A DNA stretch of 64,000 bases from JAXMBN01 sp046349875 (GCA_046349875.1 JAXMBN010000031.1:1-64000), one strand, 5' to 3'. Positions 21,823-31,590 are shown, counted from the first letter of the stretch. Notes: generated from the sequence alone by a model not told the origin. Made by a program: numbers and translations.

Positions 21823-21909
21823 GAGAACTTCATGGCTCTCTGGAATTCTTTGCATTGTCGGGCGTGAGGTTTCGTTGCGTCCGATCTGCGTACGTCAGAG
21901 AGTAAAAGC

Positions 21910-24198
21910 ATGGAAGGCATGATGGGCTTGGGCCAGCATGTTGTGTTGTCGGTGAAACGATTCGTGGCCAGCGCGAACTTGACCAGCGTGGCTATCATCA
22001 GCCCGAGCAAGGTTGTCTTGTTCCTGGCCAGTTTGTTGGTACTGGTCTTTTCGGCTCATTCGCAGGAGCCGTCTGCGGCAGGAGACGCATTGCGAACCGC
22101 GGCCGCGAAGGGAGATGTGGATTCCATCAAAAAGGCCATCGATGCAAAAGCCGATTTGAATCAATTGTCCCCTTATGGTGTATCTGCATTAGCAACCGCT
22201 TGCGATCACGGGCATATCGAAATCGTTCGATTGCTTCTTGAGGCTGGGGCAAATCCCAATACGAAAGATACGTTTTATCGAGTATCGCCTTTGGGGTGGG
22301 CCATCTCCAAAGATCGTATGGAGATCGTCGAGTTATTGATCGATCATGGTGCAAAGGATTTGGAGGTCGCCATGTCAGGCGCCATCCAAAGCAAGAACAC
22401 AGACTTGGCCAAAAAGATTTTGAATGCCAAGGGACTCGACGAAGCTGCGCGGGTTACGTCCCTACGTGAAGCACTGCAAGCCAAAGTAGATAGCATCGTC
22501 GAACTCATCGATGCCACACTGTCCGAGGAAGCCAAGAAAAAGGGGCGCGAATCAACCGCGACCGTTCAGGTCGATCCTAAGGTATTTGAAGGGATCGCTG
22601 GTACCTATCAAAATGAAGGTGGGCGAAAACTCTATCTCAAGCAAGTTGAAGAACGATTGGAGCTTATCGATTCGGAGTTTCCCGATCGTCCTTTCCGGAT
22701 GGCCGCCAACGAGCAAGGTGCTTTTGCGGCTCGCGGTGTTTCGGCCGAGTTCGTTCGAGAAGAAGGACGTGTCAAGCATATGCTTTGGAAAGCGGGAGAC
22801 CGCGAGACCATTTATGCACGCGTGGGCGAATCGACTTCGCCACCGACAGCGGATGCGGCCATGGCAATTCCTAAAGGAAGCGAAGATCTCAAAGATTTTG
22901 ACTTGGGGCGAGATGAATGGCCTTCCTTTCGAGGTCCGATGGCGCGAGGTATCAACAATCATGCCAAGCTGCCCACGCAATGGGACGGGGCCAAAGGAAC
23001 GAATGTAATATGGAAGACACCAATTCCTGGACTGGCAACCTCAAGTCCAGTCGTTGCAGGTGGACGTGTTTATTTGACCACGGCCATTCAGGAGGATGAG
23101 AAATCGGGTTTTCGCATCGGTGCTTATGGCGACGTCGAATCGGCTCAAAGCCAAGGCGAAGCTCGCTTCGTTCTCCTGTGCTTGGACTTAGCCACTGGTA
23201 AGGTTTTGTGGCAGCAGGAAGCGGCCAAGGCAGTGCCAGCGGTCAAGCGGCATCCCAAGAGTAGTCATGCCAACCCAACACCCGCTACCGACGGTCAACG
23301 CGTCGTGGCTTTCTTTGGGGGAAACGGTCTCTACTGCTACGATGCCAAAGGGAATGTAGCATGGAAACGGCAACTGGGAACGCTCGATAGCGGATGGTTC
23401 TATGATCGAACCTATCAATGGGGTTTCGGTAGCTCGCCACTCATCTTTTCCGGAAAGGTCATCGTTCAATGCGATATCCAGGATGGATCGTTTATCGAAG
23501 CCATCGACCTTCAAACAGGAGAGACCGCATGGAAGACGCAGCGAGACGAGATTCCAACGTGGAGTAGTCCTGTTGGATTTGTGATGGCCGATGGGACCCC
23601 TGTGGTTTATGTGGCCGGCACGAAATCAGCTGCCGCTTATCATGCCACGACGGGCGAGGAACTTTGGAAGCTCGGAGGGTTCTCTGAAATCGTGGTACCG
23701 ACCCCGCAAGTGACCCCCGATAGTATCTTGCTCACCAGTGGATATTCGCCGGTGCAACCTATCGTGTCTCTATCGCACGCTGCCCGTGGGAACCTCAAGA
23801 TGCCGGAGGACCGCAAAGCTACGGCTCCGTTTCATTGGGCCATCATGCGCGGTGGACCGTACATGCCGACTCCGATCATTTACAAAGGCAAGCTCTACAT
23901 TTGTGATGATGGTGGGATATTGAGTGTCCATTCGGTAGACGATGGAAAGCGAATTCTTCGCAAGCGTGTTCGCAATGCAGAGGCTACTAGCTTTACTGCA
24001 TCGCCTGTGGCTGGGGATGGACACTTATTTGTTACCGCGGAGAACGGTACGACGTTTGTGGTTCCTTTGGAAGGGGAATGCAATATTGTGGCCGAAAATT
24101 CGCTCGGAGAGAGTGTCTTAGCCACGCCGGCAATCGCCGGTGGAAAGATCATTATCCGCGGCGAACACCATCTTTACGCCATCGGAACAGCGCCCTAA
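21910..24198 (+). CDS. Ankyrin repeat-PQQ-like beta-propeller fusion protein, exported
   Basis: 762 residues. An N-terminal hydrophobic export segment (VVLFLASLLVLVFSAHSQ, about residues 35-52) precedes three ankyrin-like repeats (ALRTAAAKGDVDSIKKAID; GVSALATACDHGHIEIVRLL; SPLGWAISKDRMEIVELLID; about 58-155). A middle region (about 215-310) with GTYQNEGGRKLYLK resembles the extra domains of planctomycete secreted proteins. The C-terminal half (about 330-760) is a PQQ-like eight-bladed propeller typical of planctomycetes: WPSFRGPMARG, WKTPIPGLATSSPVV, LDLATGKVLWQQ, HANPTPATDG, IDLQTGETAWKT. No PQQ-binding catalytic residues can be assigned, so a binding or scaffolding function is more likely than dehydrogenase activity. 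It converges with the M56 gene 30 bases later. Confidence 0.8.
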   Translation: MEGMMGLGQHVVLSVKRFVASANLTSVAIISPSKVVLFLASLLVLVFSAHSQEPSAAGDALRTAAAKGDVDSIKKAIDAKADLNQLSPYGVSALATACDHGHIEIVRLLLEAGANPNTKDTFYRVSPLGWAISKDRMEIVELLIDHGAKDLEVAMSGAIQSKNTDLAKKILNAKGLDEAARVTSLREALQAKVDSIVELIDATLSEEAKKKGRESTATVQVDPKVFEGIAGTYQNEGGRKLYLKQVEERLELIDSEFPDRPFRMAANEQGAFAARGVSAEFVREEGRVKHMLWKAGDRETIYARVGESTSPPTADAAMAIPKGSEDLKDFDLGRDEWPSFRGPMARGINNHAKLPTQWDGAKGTNVIWKTPIPGLATSSPVVAGGRVYLTTAIQEDEKSGFRIGAYGDVESAQSQGEARFVLLCLDLATGKVLWQQEAAKAVPAVKRHPKSSHANPTPATDGQRVVAFFGGNGLYCYDAKGNVAWKRQLGTLDSGWFYDRTYQWGFGSSPLIFSGKVIVQCDIQDGSFIEAIDLQTGETAWKTQRDEIPTWSSPVGFVMADGTPVVYVAGTKSAAAYHATTGEELWKLGGFSEIVVPTPQVTPDSILLTSGYSPVQPIVSLSHAARGNLKMPEDRKATAPFHWAIMRGGPYMPTPIIYKGKLYICDDGGILSVHSVDDGKRILRKRVRNAEATSFTASPVAGDGHLFVTAENGTTFVVPLEGECNIVAENSLGESVLATPAIAGGKIIIRGEHHLYAIGTAP

Positions 24199-24228
24199 TT
24201 TTCGAGAGCGAGTTCAAAACGAAAGGTT

Positions 24229-27200
24229 TTATTGTTTTCGTTTAGAATCATCGTTTGGAAGATCGATCACGATACGAAGATCTCTTTGATTCCGCAAAGC
24301 ATCGACAGTGGTTGCAATGTCATCAATTTTGATGAAGCGATGCAACCGAAGCGGGTTGTATGCTTTGAGACGAATGGGTGCGTCCGGCAAACCTTCGATT
24401 GCGAACCGACCCTGACGATCGGTGGCCGATCGCAAGCGAATGCTTGGTTTGGAATGGACGAGTTCCTGTCCCGAAACAGGTGTCGAGTTCAGCAGGGTCA
24501 TAGGCGAGCCGTCTTGAAGGGATGCCTCAACAAGGATGCCTTCCACTGGCGTTCCGTAGGAATCGACAACGATGCCACCTACTTTTTGATTGCACCGCAG
24601 CAGTTCGACATCGGGGAGTGTAACGTCCTTTCCTGTGTTTTCCGGCAAGGCGTTTCCCCAGGGGAATTGCCATCGCCATTTGGGATCGATAGCTGCAAAG
24701 GGAGGGACCACTTCGATGAAGAATGATTCGCCTGTTCGTAGACCCGTGATACGGTATTCTCCAGTGGCGTCCGTCTTCACGGAGCCGACGAGTTTTGGAC
24801 TGGATTCAAGCCAATTGTTTTGCGTACTTGTTACGTATCGATAGACAAACAGTTGAACATCGGGAGTGGGGACGTCAGTGCAGAGGACGCGTCCGGTTAG
24901 CACGACATCCGAATGGATTTCTTGGGCCATTGCATTGCCGGTGGGGGCGATTAGGGGAACTCGAATCACCAAAGGGTCTGTGCGAATCACTTCTGCTTGC
25001 ACAATTGTCCCATGTTCCGTGCTTGCATCGAATCGAGGTTTCAAGGCTTCGCTGAGATGTACCCGAAAATTGCTTTCCCCATTGGTTTGAATCGTGAACT
25101 CGGCTTGATCCTTCGTTCTGGTAATGAGTTTTGAATTTGCCATCGGACGGTGGTTGACATCAACGAGCAATCCAGAAACGGTCTCGGTGCGAATGATCTC
25201 GATTGGATTGGCTTCAACCAATTTTGCATCCGCCGATACAAAGATGTCATTGGGCTTCCCATGGGAGACATGTCGGAAGCCCTCAGGTAGGCCGATGATT
25301 TCGGCTCGGATTTTGCCTGGGAGTACAAGGCCTTCGAACTTCCCGTTGGTGTCTGTGATGACTTTTTCGCCTTGGAAAAAGTCGCCATACTGTAGAAAGA
25401 GTTGGACATTCGGAATGGGTGTATGCGTCGATTGTTCGATGACTTGTCCGCGGAGATTTGCAGTCGCGAGCAAGGGGATCTCAAAATGACGAGTCTCGCC
25501 TTGGGCCAGCGATTGTTTTTCAGGTAGACGAGGACGTACGGGAAGCTCAGGGGCAATCTCGACATGGATATCGATCGAATCCCCTGCCGCGATGATCGGC
25601 ATTTGAAATCGCCCTTCGTGATCGGTTATTGCTTCGGCGATTCCGGTCACGACATTCCTATTGACGGTTCGACAAAAAACACGAACTCCTTCGATCCAAT
25701 CCATATTGTCACATGCAAGCCTTCCTACGATCGATCCGGTTGCGTGAAGTCGAATCTCTCGCACCACTTGAGAAATCGCGGGCGAGAAAGTGTGTCTCTG
25801 CCTTCCGTACTTGTCGCAATGGCTTTCGATGCTGTGGAGGAGATTCGCTTGAAGGGAACGAAGAATTACTTTGCCCGCTTCATCTGTCTCGCCAGATAAC
25901 CGTGATACGATCTCTTCAGGGATGAGTTCCAATTGGCGAGTGGTTTTGTATTGGTGTGGTTGGATACTGACACCGCGCAATGGTCGGCCATTAAGAGTTA
26001 GGACTTTGAATTCGGCATTATTTTGAAGAGGCAATTGAAGATTGTATTCTCGATCAAGATTTCCATAGAGTGTTTCTCGAGCGTTGATCGTTTGAATGCA
26101 AAATCCAGGAGCGTACGCCCAAATAGTCGAAAATCCTGTGGAGATACTTGGGGCCGTCCATTCGGCTAAATACCGGAACTCAAAATTTCCATGCTCATCT
26201 GCAATGGCTTCGAGTGTTCTTCGAGGCTTCATTTGAAGGGGCAGCAAGAGTCTTGTTCCTGCAACGGGTTGTCCTTCTTCATTTGTTACACTGCCTCGAA
26301 TATATTTCCAATTTTCCCCTTGAGAGTTTGTCGCACCAAGCACTGTATTCAAGGCGTGAATCGCCGTTGGATGCGAAGCAAAAGTTGCCCCAAGGCGAAT
26401 GCTCCCCGCTATTGTTGAACTTGCAAGAAATAGAATTCCTGTAAGGACCAAAAACGTCTTGTGGGAATATGTTTGCATGCGATCTTTTGTATTGAGCAAA
26501 GTGCGTATGCGGCGCGCAAGTTGACTTGACTGCGAGGCGAAGGCGATTGCAGAAGGTTGTCGACGCATTTGCGAATTCTTGGCAATGGAAAGTAGAAACT
26601 CTGAGTACTGGATTCGTTCGGCTATGTCCCCTGAAAATGTCGCAGCTTGCGAATCTGCCAAAATATCGAGGTTGATTTGAAGTTCACGACGCAATGCCCA
26701 ATACACTGGTTGATACCACATCAACAACTGAACGATTTGGATGACGTTCCATCGCAGTAAATCGCCGCCTTGAATGTGTGCCCATTCATGGGCGAGGCAA
26801 TAGCGAATCGATTCTGTGTTTCCGTCGCAAGGCGTTGAAGGCATAAGGATGGTCGGCCCTCGGAGTGAGAATACGATTGGGCTTGAAATATCCGAGCTGA
26901 CCAAGATGCGAACGTTGTTTCCCTTTTCCTGCGAAACGGTTCTCCAGATATTGAGAAGCCGATCGCTCGGAGCCGCGGAGCGTTCGGCCATTGCCGATAG
27001 CATTCTCTTTGCAATTAGCCATTGCAATCCAACATAAATGAACGCGATTCCATAACAGACGATTAAGCCAAATGCAGCAGTATCCCAAAAGTACCTAGGC
27101 GAATAGGATCGCGTAGCCCCTAGAATTGGATTGGCTTTATTTGTTTTTAAGGAAGCTGCATCGAAGTTGGAGTTTTCGTTGATTTTTGATTCATTAAAGG

Positions 27201-27540
27201 ATGGTTCAACTGTTTCCGTCCCTGCTGGATGATTCATGAACTGTTGGACCGGCAAACTTTGAACAAGTGCCGGAAGGCCCGCAGAAGATGATCTATTTTT
27301 ATTGAGGTTGGAATGGGGGTTACTGTCTACCTGAAATAAGCCAAGCGATGGTCCGGGCAGTTGGATTGCGACCAATCCGAGCGGAATCGAAGAGATGATT
27401 AAGAAGCCTATCAGGATCCAGTGGACGCGATCGATGGGATTGCGAAAACGCGTTACTAAGATTCGCATTGCGGCGAGTAATATGAATGCAGCAAGTGAGT
27501 ATTCGATCCATCCGACGACGAACAGCTGCGAAGAAATCAT
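24229..27540 (-). CDS. M56 (BlaR1-like) membrane metallopeptidase with carboxypeptidase-regulatory-like repeats
   Basis: 1,103 residues. The N-terminal third is a BlaR1/MecR1-type transmembrane zinc protease: helices at about 10-28, 42-62 and 155-178, the motif HEWAH at 251-255, and a downstream acidic ligand region NLDILADSQAA near 290. A fourth helix (LVLTGILFLASSTIAG) lies near 370. The remaining 700 residues are a string of carboxypeptidase-regulatory-like beta domains (for example GSVTNEEGQPVAGTRLLL, TITDHEG-, DTNGKFEGLVLPG, TDATGEYRITGLRTGESF, DRQGRFAIEGLPD) instead of a penicillin-binding sensor. It starts three bases after the stop of the BlaI gene, so the two are coupled. By analogy the protease responds to an external signal and inactivates the repressor; the signal here is unknown. 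Confidence 0.85.
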   Translation of the reverse strand: MISSQLFVVGWIEYSLAAFILLAAMRILVTRFRNPIDRVHWILIGFLIISSIPLGLVAIQLPGPSLGLFQVDSNPHSNLNKNRSSSAGLPALVQSLPVQQFMNHPAGTETVEPSFNESKINENSNFDAASLKTNKANPILGATRSYSPRYFWDTAAFGLIVCYGIAFIYVGLQWLIAKRMLSAMAERSAAPSDRLLNIWRTVSQEKGNNVRILVSSDISSPIVFSLRGPTILMPSTPCDGNTESIRYCLAHEWAHIQGGDLLRWNVIQIVQLLMWYQPVYWALRRELQINLDILADSQAATFSGDIAERIQYSEFLLSIAKNSQMRRQPSAIAFASQSSQLARRIRTLLNTKDRMQTYSHKTFLVLTGILFLASSTIAGSIRLGATFASHPTAIHALNTVLGATNSQGENWKYIRGSVTNEEGQPVAGTRLLLPLQMKPRRTLEAIADEHGNFEFRYLAEWTAPSISTGFSTIWAYAPGFCIQTINARETLYGNLDREYNLQLPLQNNAEFKVLTLNGRPLRGVSIQPHQYKTTRQLELIPEEIVSRLSGETDEAGKVILRSLQANLLHSIESHCDKYGRQRHTFSPAISQVVREIRLHATGSIVGRLACDNMDWIEGVRVFCRTVNRNVVTGIAEAITDHEGRFQMPIIAAGDSIDIHVEIAPELPVRPRLPEKQSLAQGETRHFEIPLLATANLRGQVIEQSTHTPIPNVQLFLQYGDFFQGEKVITDTNGKFEGLVLPGKIRAEIIGLPEGFRHVSHGKPNDIFVSADAKLVEANPIEIIRTETVSGLLVDVNHRPMANSKLITRTKDQAEFTIQTNGESNFRVHLSEALKPRFDASTEHGTIVQAEVIRTDPLVIRVPLIAPTGNAMAQEIHSDVVLTGRVLCTDVPTPDVQLFVYRYVTSTQNNWLESSPKLVGSVKTDATGEYRITGLRTGESFFIEVVPPFAAIDPKWRWQFPWGNALPENTGKDVTLPDVELLRCNQKVGGIVVDSYGTPVEGILVEASLQDGSPMTLLNSTPVSGQELVHSKPSIRLRSATDRQGRFAIEGLPDAPIRLKAYNPLRLHRFIKIDDIATTVDALRNQRDLRIVIDLPNDDSKRKQ

Positions 27541-27543
27541 TGG

Positions 27544-27924
27544 CTACTCCTTTCCTTTCGATTTGGCGGATCGCGTTTTGGCAATAAGCCGTTCCAGCTC
27601 CCGCATCTCTTCCGTGGTAATGTCTTCGGCGCGGAGCATATTCAGGACGAGCTTGTCCAGCGCCCCATCAAAGACTCGTTTGAGGAACCTAGAACTTACT
27701 TGTTCAATCGTATGATTCGCCGTGTAATAGAAGGTGCGTCCCTCTGCTCGCTGCCGGACAAGCCCCTTTTCAGCCATGATCCGAAGAAGTGTTTGGATCG
27801 TGGTAAATGCGGTTGCCTCTTGAGCATTGAGCACCTCATGAACTTCGCGAACTTTGGATTCGCCACGTTCCCACAACACTTTGAGGATGTCTAATTCTCG
27901 TTCACTCGGGTGGCTTTCCGCCAT
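27544..27924 (-). CDS. BlaI/MecI/CopY-family transcriptional repressor
   Basis: 126 residues from ATG at 27924, with a perfect Shine-Dalgarno AAGGAGGT four bases upstream. The protein is a penicillinase-repressor-type winged helix: HPSERELDILKVLWERGESK, VREVHEVLNAQEATAFTTIQ (recognition helix), LLRIMAEKGLVRQ, then the dimerisation helices SSRFLKRVFDGALDKLVL. Members bind palindromes as dimers and are cleaved by their M56 partner. The palindrome at 27937-27959 between promoter and start codon is the obvious operator, so the pair should be autoregulated. Confidence 0.9.
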   Translation of the reverse strand: MAESHPSERELDILKVLWERGESKVREVHEVLNAQEATAFTTIQTLLRIMAEKGLVRQRAEGRTFYYTANHTIEQVSSRFLKRVFDGALDKLVLNMLRAEDITTEEMRELERLIAKTRSAKSKGKE

Positions 27925-27936
27925 GACTACCTCCTT

Positions 27937-27959
27937 CGCCTAAACTATTAGTTTAGGCG
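27937..27959. promoter_or_regulatory. Palindromic operator for the BlaI repressor
   Basis: A perfect inverted repeat, CGCCTAAAC and GTTTAGGCG, separated by TATTA. It lies 13 bases before the BlaI start codon, overlapping the likely -10 region of the promoter, which is where such repressors usually bind. The site was read directly from the sequence; binding by this repressor is inferred. Confidence 0.75.
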
Positions 27960-27977
27960 TTTGGGTGTCCGTGTCAA
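27948..27977 (-). promoter_or_regulatory. Promoter of the BlaI-M56 operon
   Basis: On the minus strand a perfect TTGACA (27972-27977) is followed after 16-18 bases by TAAACT/AACTAA within the palindromic operator. Repressor binding would therefore block RNA polymerase directly. The exact -10 hexamer is uncertain. Confidence 0.55.
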
Positions 27978-28272
27978 GACGGAGCGACGGTGCAGGGATG
28001 GCTTTTGAACGTCAGATGGATGGGCTGCTGGAATCGATTTGCTGCATGGGATCGATTCAGCCAAAGCGTTTCTTTGGAAAACGCCTGCTCGGATGATTAC
28101 GCAACCCGAGTGTCGCGAGTAAGTCGCATCATCTGTGCTGTATGGAGAAGCAATGCTGCATCTCATTACGAATAGCCGACCCTGACGGGGAGCGGTACAA
28201 TTGCTGTCCGTTTATTGAAAAGGGGCGAGCCTATTAGGTTTGCCCATCGATGGCATTCGATCCAGAAAGGCG
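27978..28272. other. Intergenic region upstream of the Dabb gene
   Basis: About 295 bases between the BlaI promoter and the Dabb gene. I see no gene with family features and no strong hairpin. Short open frames here are not supported by start signals. Confidence 0.35.
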
Positions 28273-28602
28273 ATGATGGAAGGTCAATCTCTTAAAGGCC
28301 TGTCTCACATGGTGTACTTCACATTGGAGGACGATAGTCCCGCCAAGATTGATGCCCTGGTTCAGGCCTGCCACAAGTATCTCGATGGACATCCCGGCAT
28401 CGTTTACTTTTCGGTTGGAACGCTGAATCCCGATCTGGCTCGTCCGGTCAATGATCGTGCCTATCAGGTGGCTCTCAACGTCGTCTTCGAGAACCGCGCA
28501 GCGCATGACGTCTATCAGACGGCTGAGCGACATGTGCAATTCATCCAAGAGCAGAAGGCCAACTGGAAGCAAGTTCGGGTATTCGATTCGGATCTCACTT
28601 GA
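28273..28602 (+). CDS. Dabb (stress-responsive A/B barrel) domain protein
   Basis: 109 residues from ATG at 28273. The open frame extends to 28240, but the family begins close to GLSHMVYFTLED. Dabb features: hydrophobic strand HMVYFTL, the helix IDALVQACHKYL, VYFSVGT, and VALNVVFENRAAHDVYQTAERHVQF. Dabb proteins are small dimeric ferredoxin-like barrels with varied or unknown functions. It precedes gltX by 30 bases on the same strand and is probably cotranscribed with it. Confidence 0.8.
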   Translation: MMEGQSLKGLSHMVYFTLEDDSPAKIDALVQACHKYLDGHPGIVYFSVGTLNPDLARPVNDRAYQVALNVVFENRAAHDVYQTAERHVQFIQEQKANWKQVRVFDSDLT

Positions 28603-28632
28603 TTGCCCGCGTAGACCAAGAAAAGGAAGACG

Positions 28633-30210
28633 ATGACGATCCGCACCCGCTTTGCCCCCAGTCCTACCGGTTACCTTCATATCGGTGGAGTTCGAACAGC
28701 CTACTTCAATTATCTGCTCGCCAAACAAGCAGGTGGGCAGTTCATTCTACGGATTGATGATACCGATCAAGAGCGGAATGTTCAGGAAGCTTTGCAGCCG
28801 ATTCTCGATGGCTTCAAATGGTTGGGGATCCAGTGGGATGAGGGCCCTGAGGTGCAGGGACCGTACCAGCCTTATTTTCAGTCGCAAAGGTTGGCTCGCT
28901 ATCAAGAAGAAGTCAAACGGCTCTTGGCAAGCGGTTTTGCTTATCGTGATTACGCTCGAACGGAAGAATTGCAGTCGCAACGCGAGCAAGCGGAAAAGCG
29001 TGGGGAAGCTTTTGTCTATGATCGCCAATGGATGGCTGAAAATGATGCGCAGGCAAAGGCGTTTGAGGCAGAAGGGCGGACTGCCGTCGTGCGTTTGAAG
29101 ATGCCGCGGGAAGGGCAGTGTCAGTTTCACGATGGGATTCGTGGTGATGTCTCTTTCGACTGGGCGAACGAGCAAGACCACGTGATTCAACGTCAAGATG
29201 GAACATGCTTGTATCACTTGGCGAGCGTTGTCGACGACTTTGATTACAAGATCACACACGTGGTCCGTGCCGTCGAGCACCTTCCCAATACGCCACGGCA
29301 GATATTCATTGCGCAGAGTCTCGGATATCCGTTACCGATCTATGCTCACTTGCCCTACGTGGCTGAGCCGGGTGGTACCGCCAAATTGAGCAAGCGGAAG
29401 CTCGACAAGTATCTCAAGCAAAAGGATTTCGCTTCGTTGTGTGCGCATGGAGAAACGATTGCCAAGCAGATGGGAATCGAGATATCACCCACCACATTCA
29501 ATCCTGTGGTGGTCGATTTCTATCGTGAGATCGGTTTTCTACCCGATGCGATTCTCAATTACCTTCTGCTCTTAGGGTGGTCGCTAGATGATTCGACGGA
29601 GCATTTTACGGTCGAAGATGCGATCCGACATTTTTCGTTAGAGCGCGTAAACAAGGCGCCGGCGAGTTTCGATCCTCAAAAGCTGGTTGCATTCCAAACC
29701 CGATGGATGAATCAGCTCGATCTCAAGAAAAAGGTTGCCATGGTGCTCCCTTACCTGCAAAAAGTAGGTTGGGTTGCATCGCCTCCACCATGCGACGTGA
29801 GTGATTATTTGCAGCGAATTGTGCAAGCCGCCGGCGATCGAATCAAAGTGGCTGGCGACATCCTTCAGTTCAGCGAATTCTTTGTCAGCGATGACTCGTT
29901 GACCTACGATGAGGCCGCATGGGAAAAACGCGTCGCGAAGGATGCTGCAGCGGTCGATCTGTTGCAAAAGTACCTCCCGTTGATGCAAGCCTGCGAAACC
30001 TGGGAAGCCCACTCCATAGAGAGTCAACTCAAGGGATGGCTCGAGCAAAACGGAGCCAAGATCGGCCAGATCGTCCACATTCTGCGGCTTGCCGCGACGG
30101 GGAAAAGCGTAGGGGCTGGATTGTTTGAAACGCTGGAAATCCTCGGAAAAGATCGCGTTTTGCGTCGAGTTGAGCGACTTCTGGATCGGCTGTCAGCCTC
30201 CTCGACATAA
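28633..30210 (+). CDS. gltX: Glutamyl-tRNA synthetase
   Basis: 525 residues with AAGGA seven bases before the ATG. The class I signature RFAPSPTGYLHIGG is at residues 6-19 and the KMSKS equivalent KLSKRK at about 254. The insert LRIDDTDQERN and the C-terminal anticodon-binding helical part (FDPQKLVAFQTRWMNQ onwards) are complete. It charges tRNA-Glu with glutamate. Whether it also charges tRNA-Gln cannot be judged here; no gatCAB or glnS genes lie in the window. Confidence 0.95.
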   Translation: MTIRTRFAPSPTGYLHIGGVRTAYFNYLLAKQAGGQFILRIDDTDQERNVQEALQPILDGFKWLGIQWDEGPEVQGPYQPYFQSQRLARYQEEVKRLLASGFAYRDYARTEELQSQREQAEKRGEAFVYDRQWMAENDAQAKAFEAEGRTAVVRLKMPREGQCQFHDGIRGDVSFDWANEQDHVIQRQDGTCLYHLASVVDDFDYKITHVVRAVEHLPNTPRQIFIAQSLGYPLPIYAHLPYVAEPGGTAKLSKRKLDKYLKQKDFASLCAHGETIAKQMGIEISPTTFNPVVVDFYREIGFLPDAILNYLLLLGWSLDDSTEHFTVEDAIRHFSLERVNKAPASFDPQKLVAFQTRWMNQLDLKKKVAMVLPYLQKVGWVASPPPCDVSDYLQRIVQAAGDRIKVAGDILQFSEFFVSDDSLTYDEAAWEKRVAKDAAAVDLLQKYLPLMQACETWEAHSIESQLKGWLEQNGAKIGQIVHILRLAATGKSVGAGLFETLEILGKDRVLRRVERLLDRLSASST

Positions 30211-30399
30211 ATCAAGAGCTTGGGATAATACGGACACTGATTCGCAAGACGGCTCTAGCATCACGGCGATGATGGTCGTTTTGCTTGGATACACCGTCGT
30301 GCGCGATGGTTGTGTCGTTAGATAAAGCATCGTCGTTTGCAATCGATCGTTTGTGGATCGATGTCATCTCTTTATGAATTCACTGGAACTGAAGAATCC

Positions 30400-31590
30400 A
30401 TGGCCAAGAAAAGTATTTCGGATGTTGACGTTCGTGGTAAGGTCGTTCTCATGCGAGTCGACTTCAATGTGCCGCAGGATGATAGCGGGGCCATCACGGA
30501 TGATCGCCGAATTCGCATGGCGATGCCCTCGATTGAAGATGTGTTGAATCGAGGCGGACGCTTGGTATTGATGAGCCATTTGGGACGCCCAAAGTTCAAG
30601 GGTACTGAGCCTGAATACACGCTTCGCCCGACAGCCGTTCGATTGGCGGAATTGCTGGGCAAGCCAGTCGCCTTTGCAACGGATACCGTTGGGACCGATG
30701 CCGAAGCCAAAGTCCGAGCTCTGAAGGATGGCGAAGTCGTTGTCTTGGAGAACGTGCGATTCAATCCTGGCGAGAAGGAAGGTGGCGAACCTTCGTATGC
30801 GCAAACCTTGGCTAGTTGGGGTGACGTCTATTGCAATGATGCATTCGGCACGTGCCACCGATTGGAAGGTTCTATGGTTGCGGTTCCCAAGGCAATGGGG
30901 AACAAGCCCAAGGTGTCAGGCTATTTGGTGGCAAAAGAGATCCAATACTTGAGCGAGACCATATCGAATCCAAAGCGACCATTTGTGGCGATTCTAGGTG
31001 GAGCCAAGGTTAGCGATAAAATCAATGTGATCAACAATCTGCTCAGCGTTTGTGATTACGTTTTGATTGGTGGGGCGATGGCCTATACCTTCTCTTTGGC
31101 TCAGGGTGGCAAGACCGGAAAGAGCTTGGTCGAGCCCGAAAAGGTAGAGCTCGCCAAAGAGTTGATTCAAAAAGGTGGCAGCAAGTTGGTGCTCCCTGTA
31201 GATACGCATTGTGGTGATGGCTTTTCAGCGGATTGCAACAAGCAAGTGGTACCGGCAGGGCAAATTCCTGATGGTTGGGAAGGGCTTGATATCGGCCCCG
31301 AAACCGCCAAGAAGTATGCTGCCTTGTTGACGAGTGCCAAGACGGTTGTCTGGAACGGACCCATGGGCGTATTTGAAATGCCGCCGTTCGATGCGGGCAC
31401 CAAAGCCGTTGCTCAAGCGATTGCCGAAAGCGATGCCACGAGCATCATCGGTGGTGGCGATAGCGCTGCTGCGATCGAACAGTTGGGGTTTGCCGATCAA
31501 GTGACTCACGTTAGCACCGGAGGCGGAGCGAGCTTGCAGATGCTTGAAGGTGAAAAATTCGAGGCCGTTGAACTTTTGGATAACGCATGA
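30400..31590 (+). CDS. pgk: Phosphoglycerate kinase
   Basis: 396 residues from ATG at 30400 (MAKKSISDVDVRGKVVLMRV); the frame is open 21 codons further up but the family starts at MAKK. Complete PGK: MRVDFNVPQD, SHLGRPK, ENVRFNPGE, NDAFGTCHR, AILGGAKVSDK, WNGPMGVFE, GGGDSAAA and STGGGASLQMLEG. It transfers phosphate between 1,3-bisphosphoglycerate and ADP in glycolysis. Its stop overlaps the rhodanese start by four bases (ATGA). Confidence 0.97.
   Translation: MAKKSISDVDVRGKVVLMRVDFNVPQDDSGAITDDRRIRMAMPSIEDVLNRGGRLVLMSHLGRPKFKGTEPEYTLRPTAVRLAELLGKPVAFATDTVGTDAEAKVRALKDGEVVVLENVRFNPGEKEGGEPSYAQTLASWGDVYCNDAFGTCHRLEGSMVAVPKAMGNKPKVSGYLVAKEIQYLSETISNPKRPFVAILGGAKVSDKINVINNLLSVCDYVLIGGAMAYTFSLAQGGKTGKSLVEPEKVELAKELIQKGGSKLVLPVDTHCGDGFSADCNKQVVPAGQIPDGWEGLDIGPETAKKYAALLTSAKTVVWNGPMGVFEMPPFDAGTKAVAQAIAESDATSIIGGGDSAAAIEQLGFADQVTHVSTGGGASLQMLEGEKFEAVELLDNA

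Noticed and set aside
21910..24198. PQQ-dependent alcohol dehydrogenase
   Set aside because: The propeller is of the planctomycete outer-quinoprotein-like type, without recognisable catalytic or cofactor motifs of dehydrogenases.
27937..27959. Rho-independent terminator
   Set aside because: The inverted repeat lacks a T run and lies between a promoter and a start codon, so an operator is the better reading.
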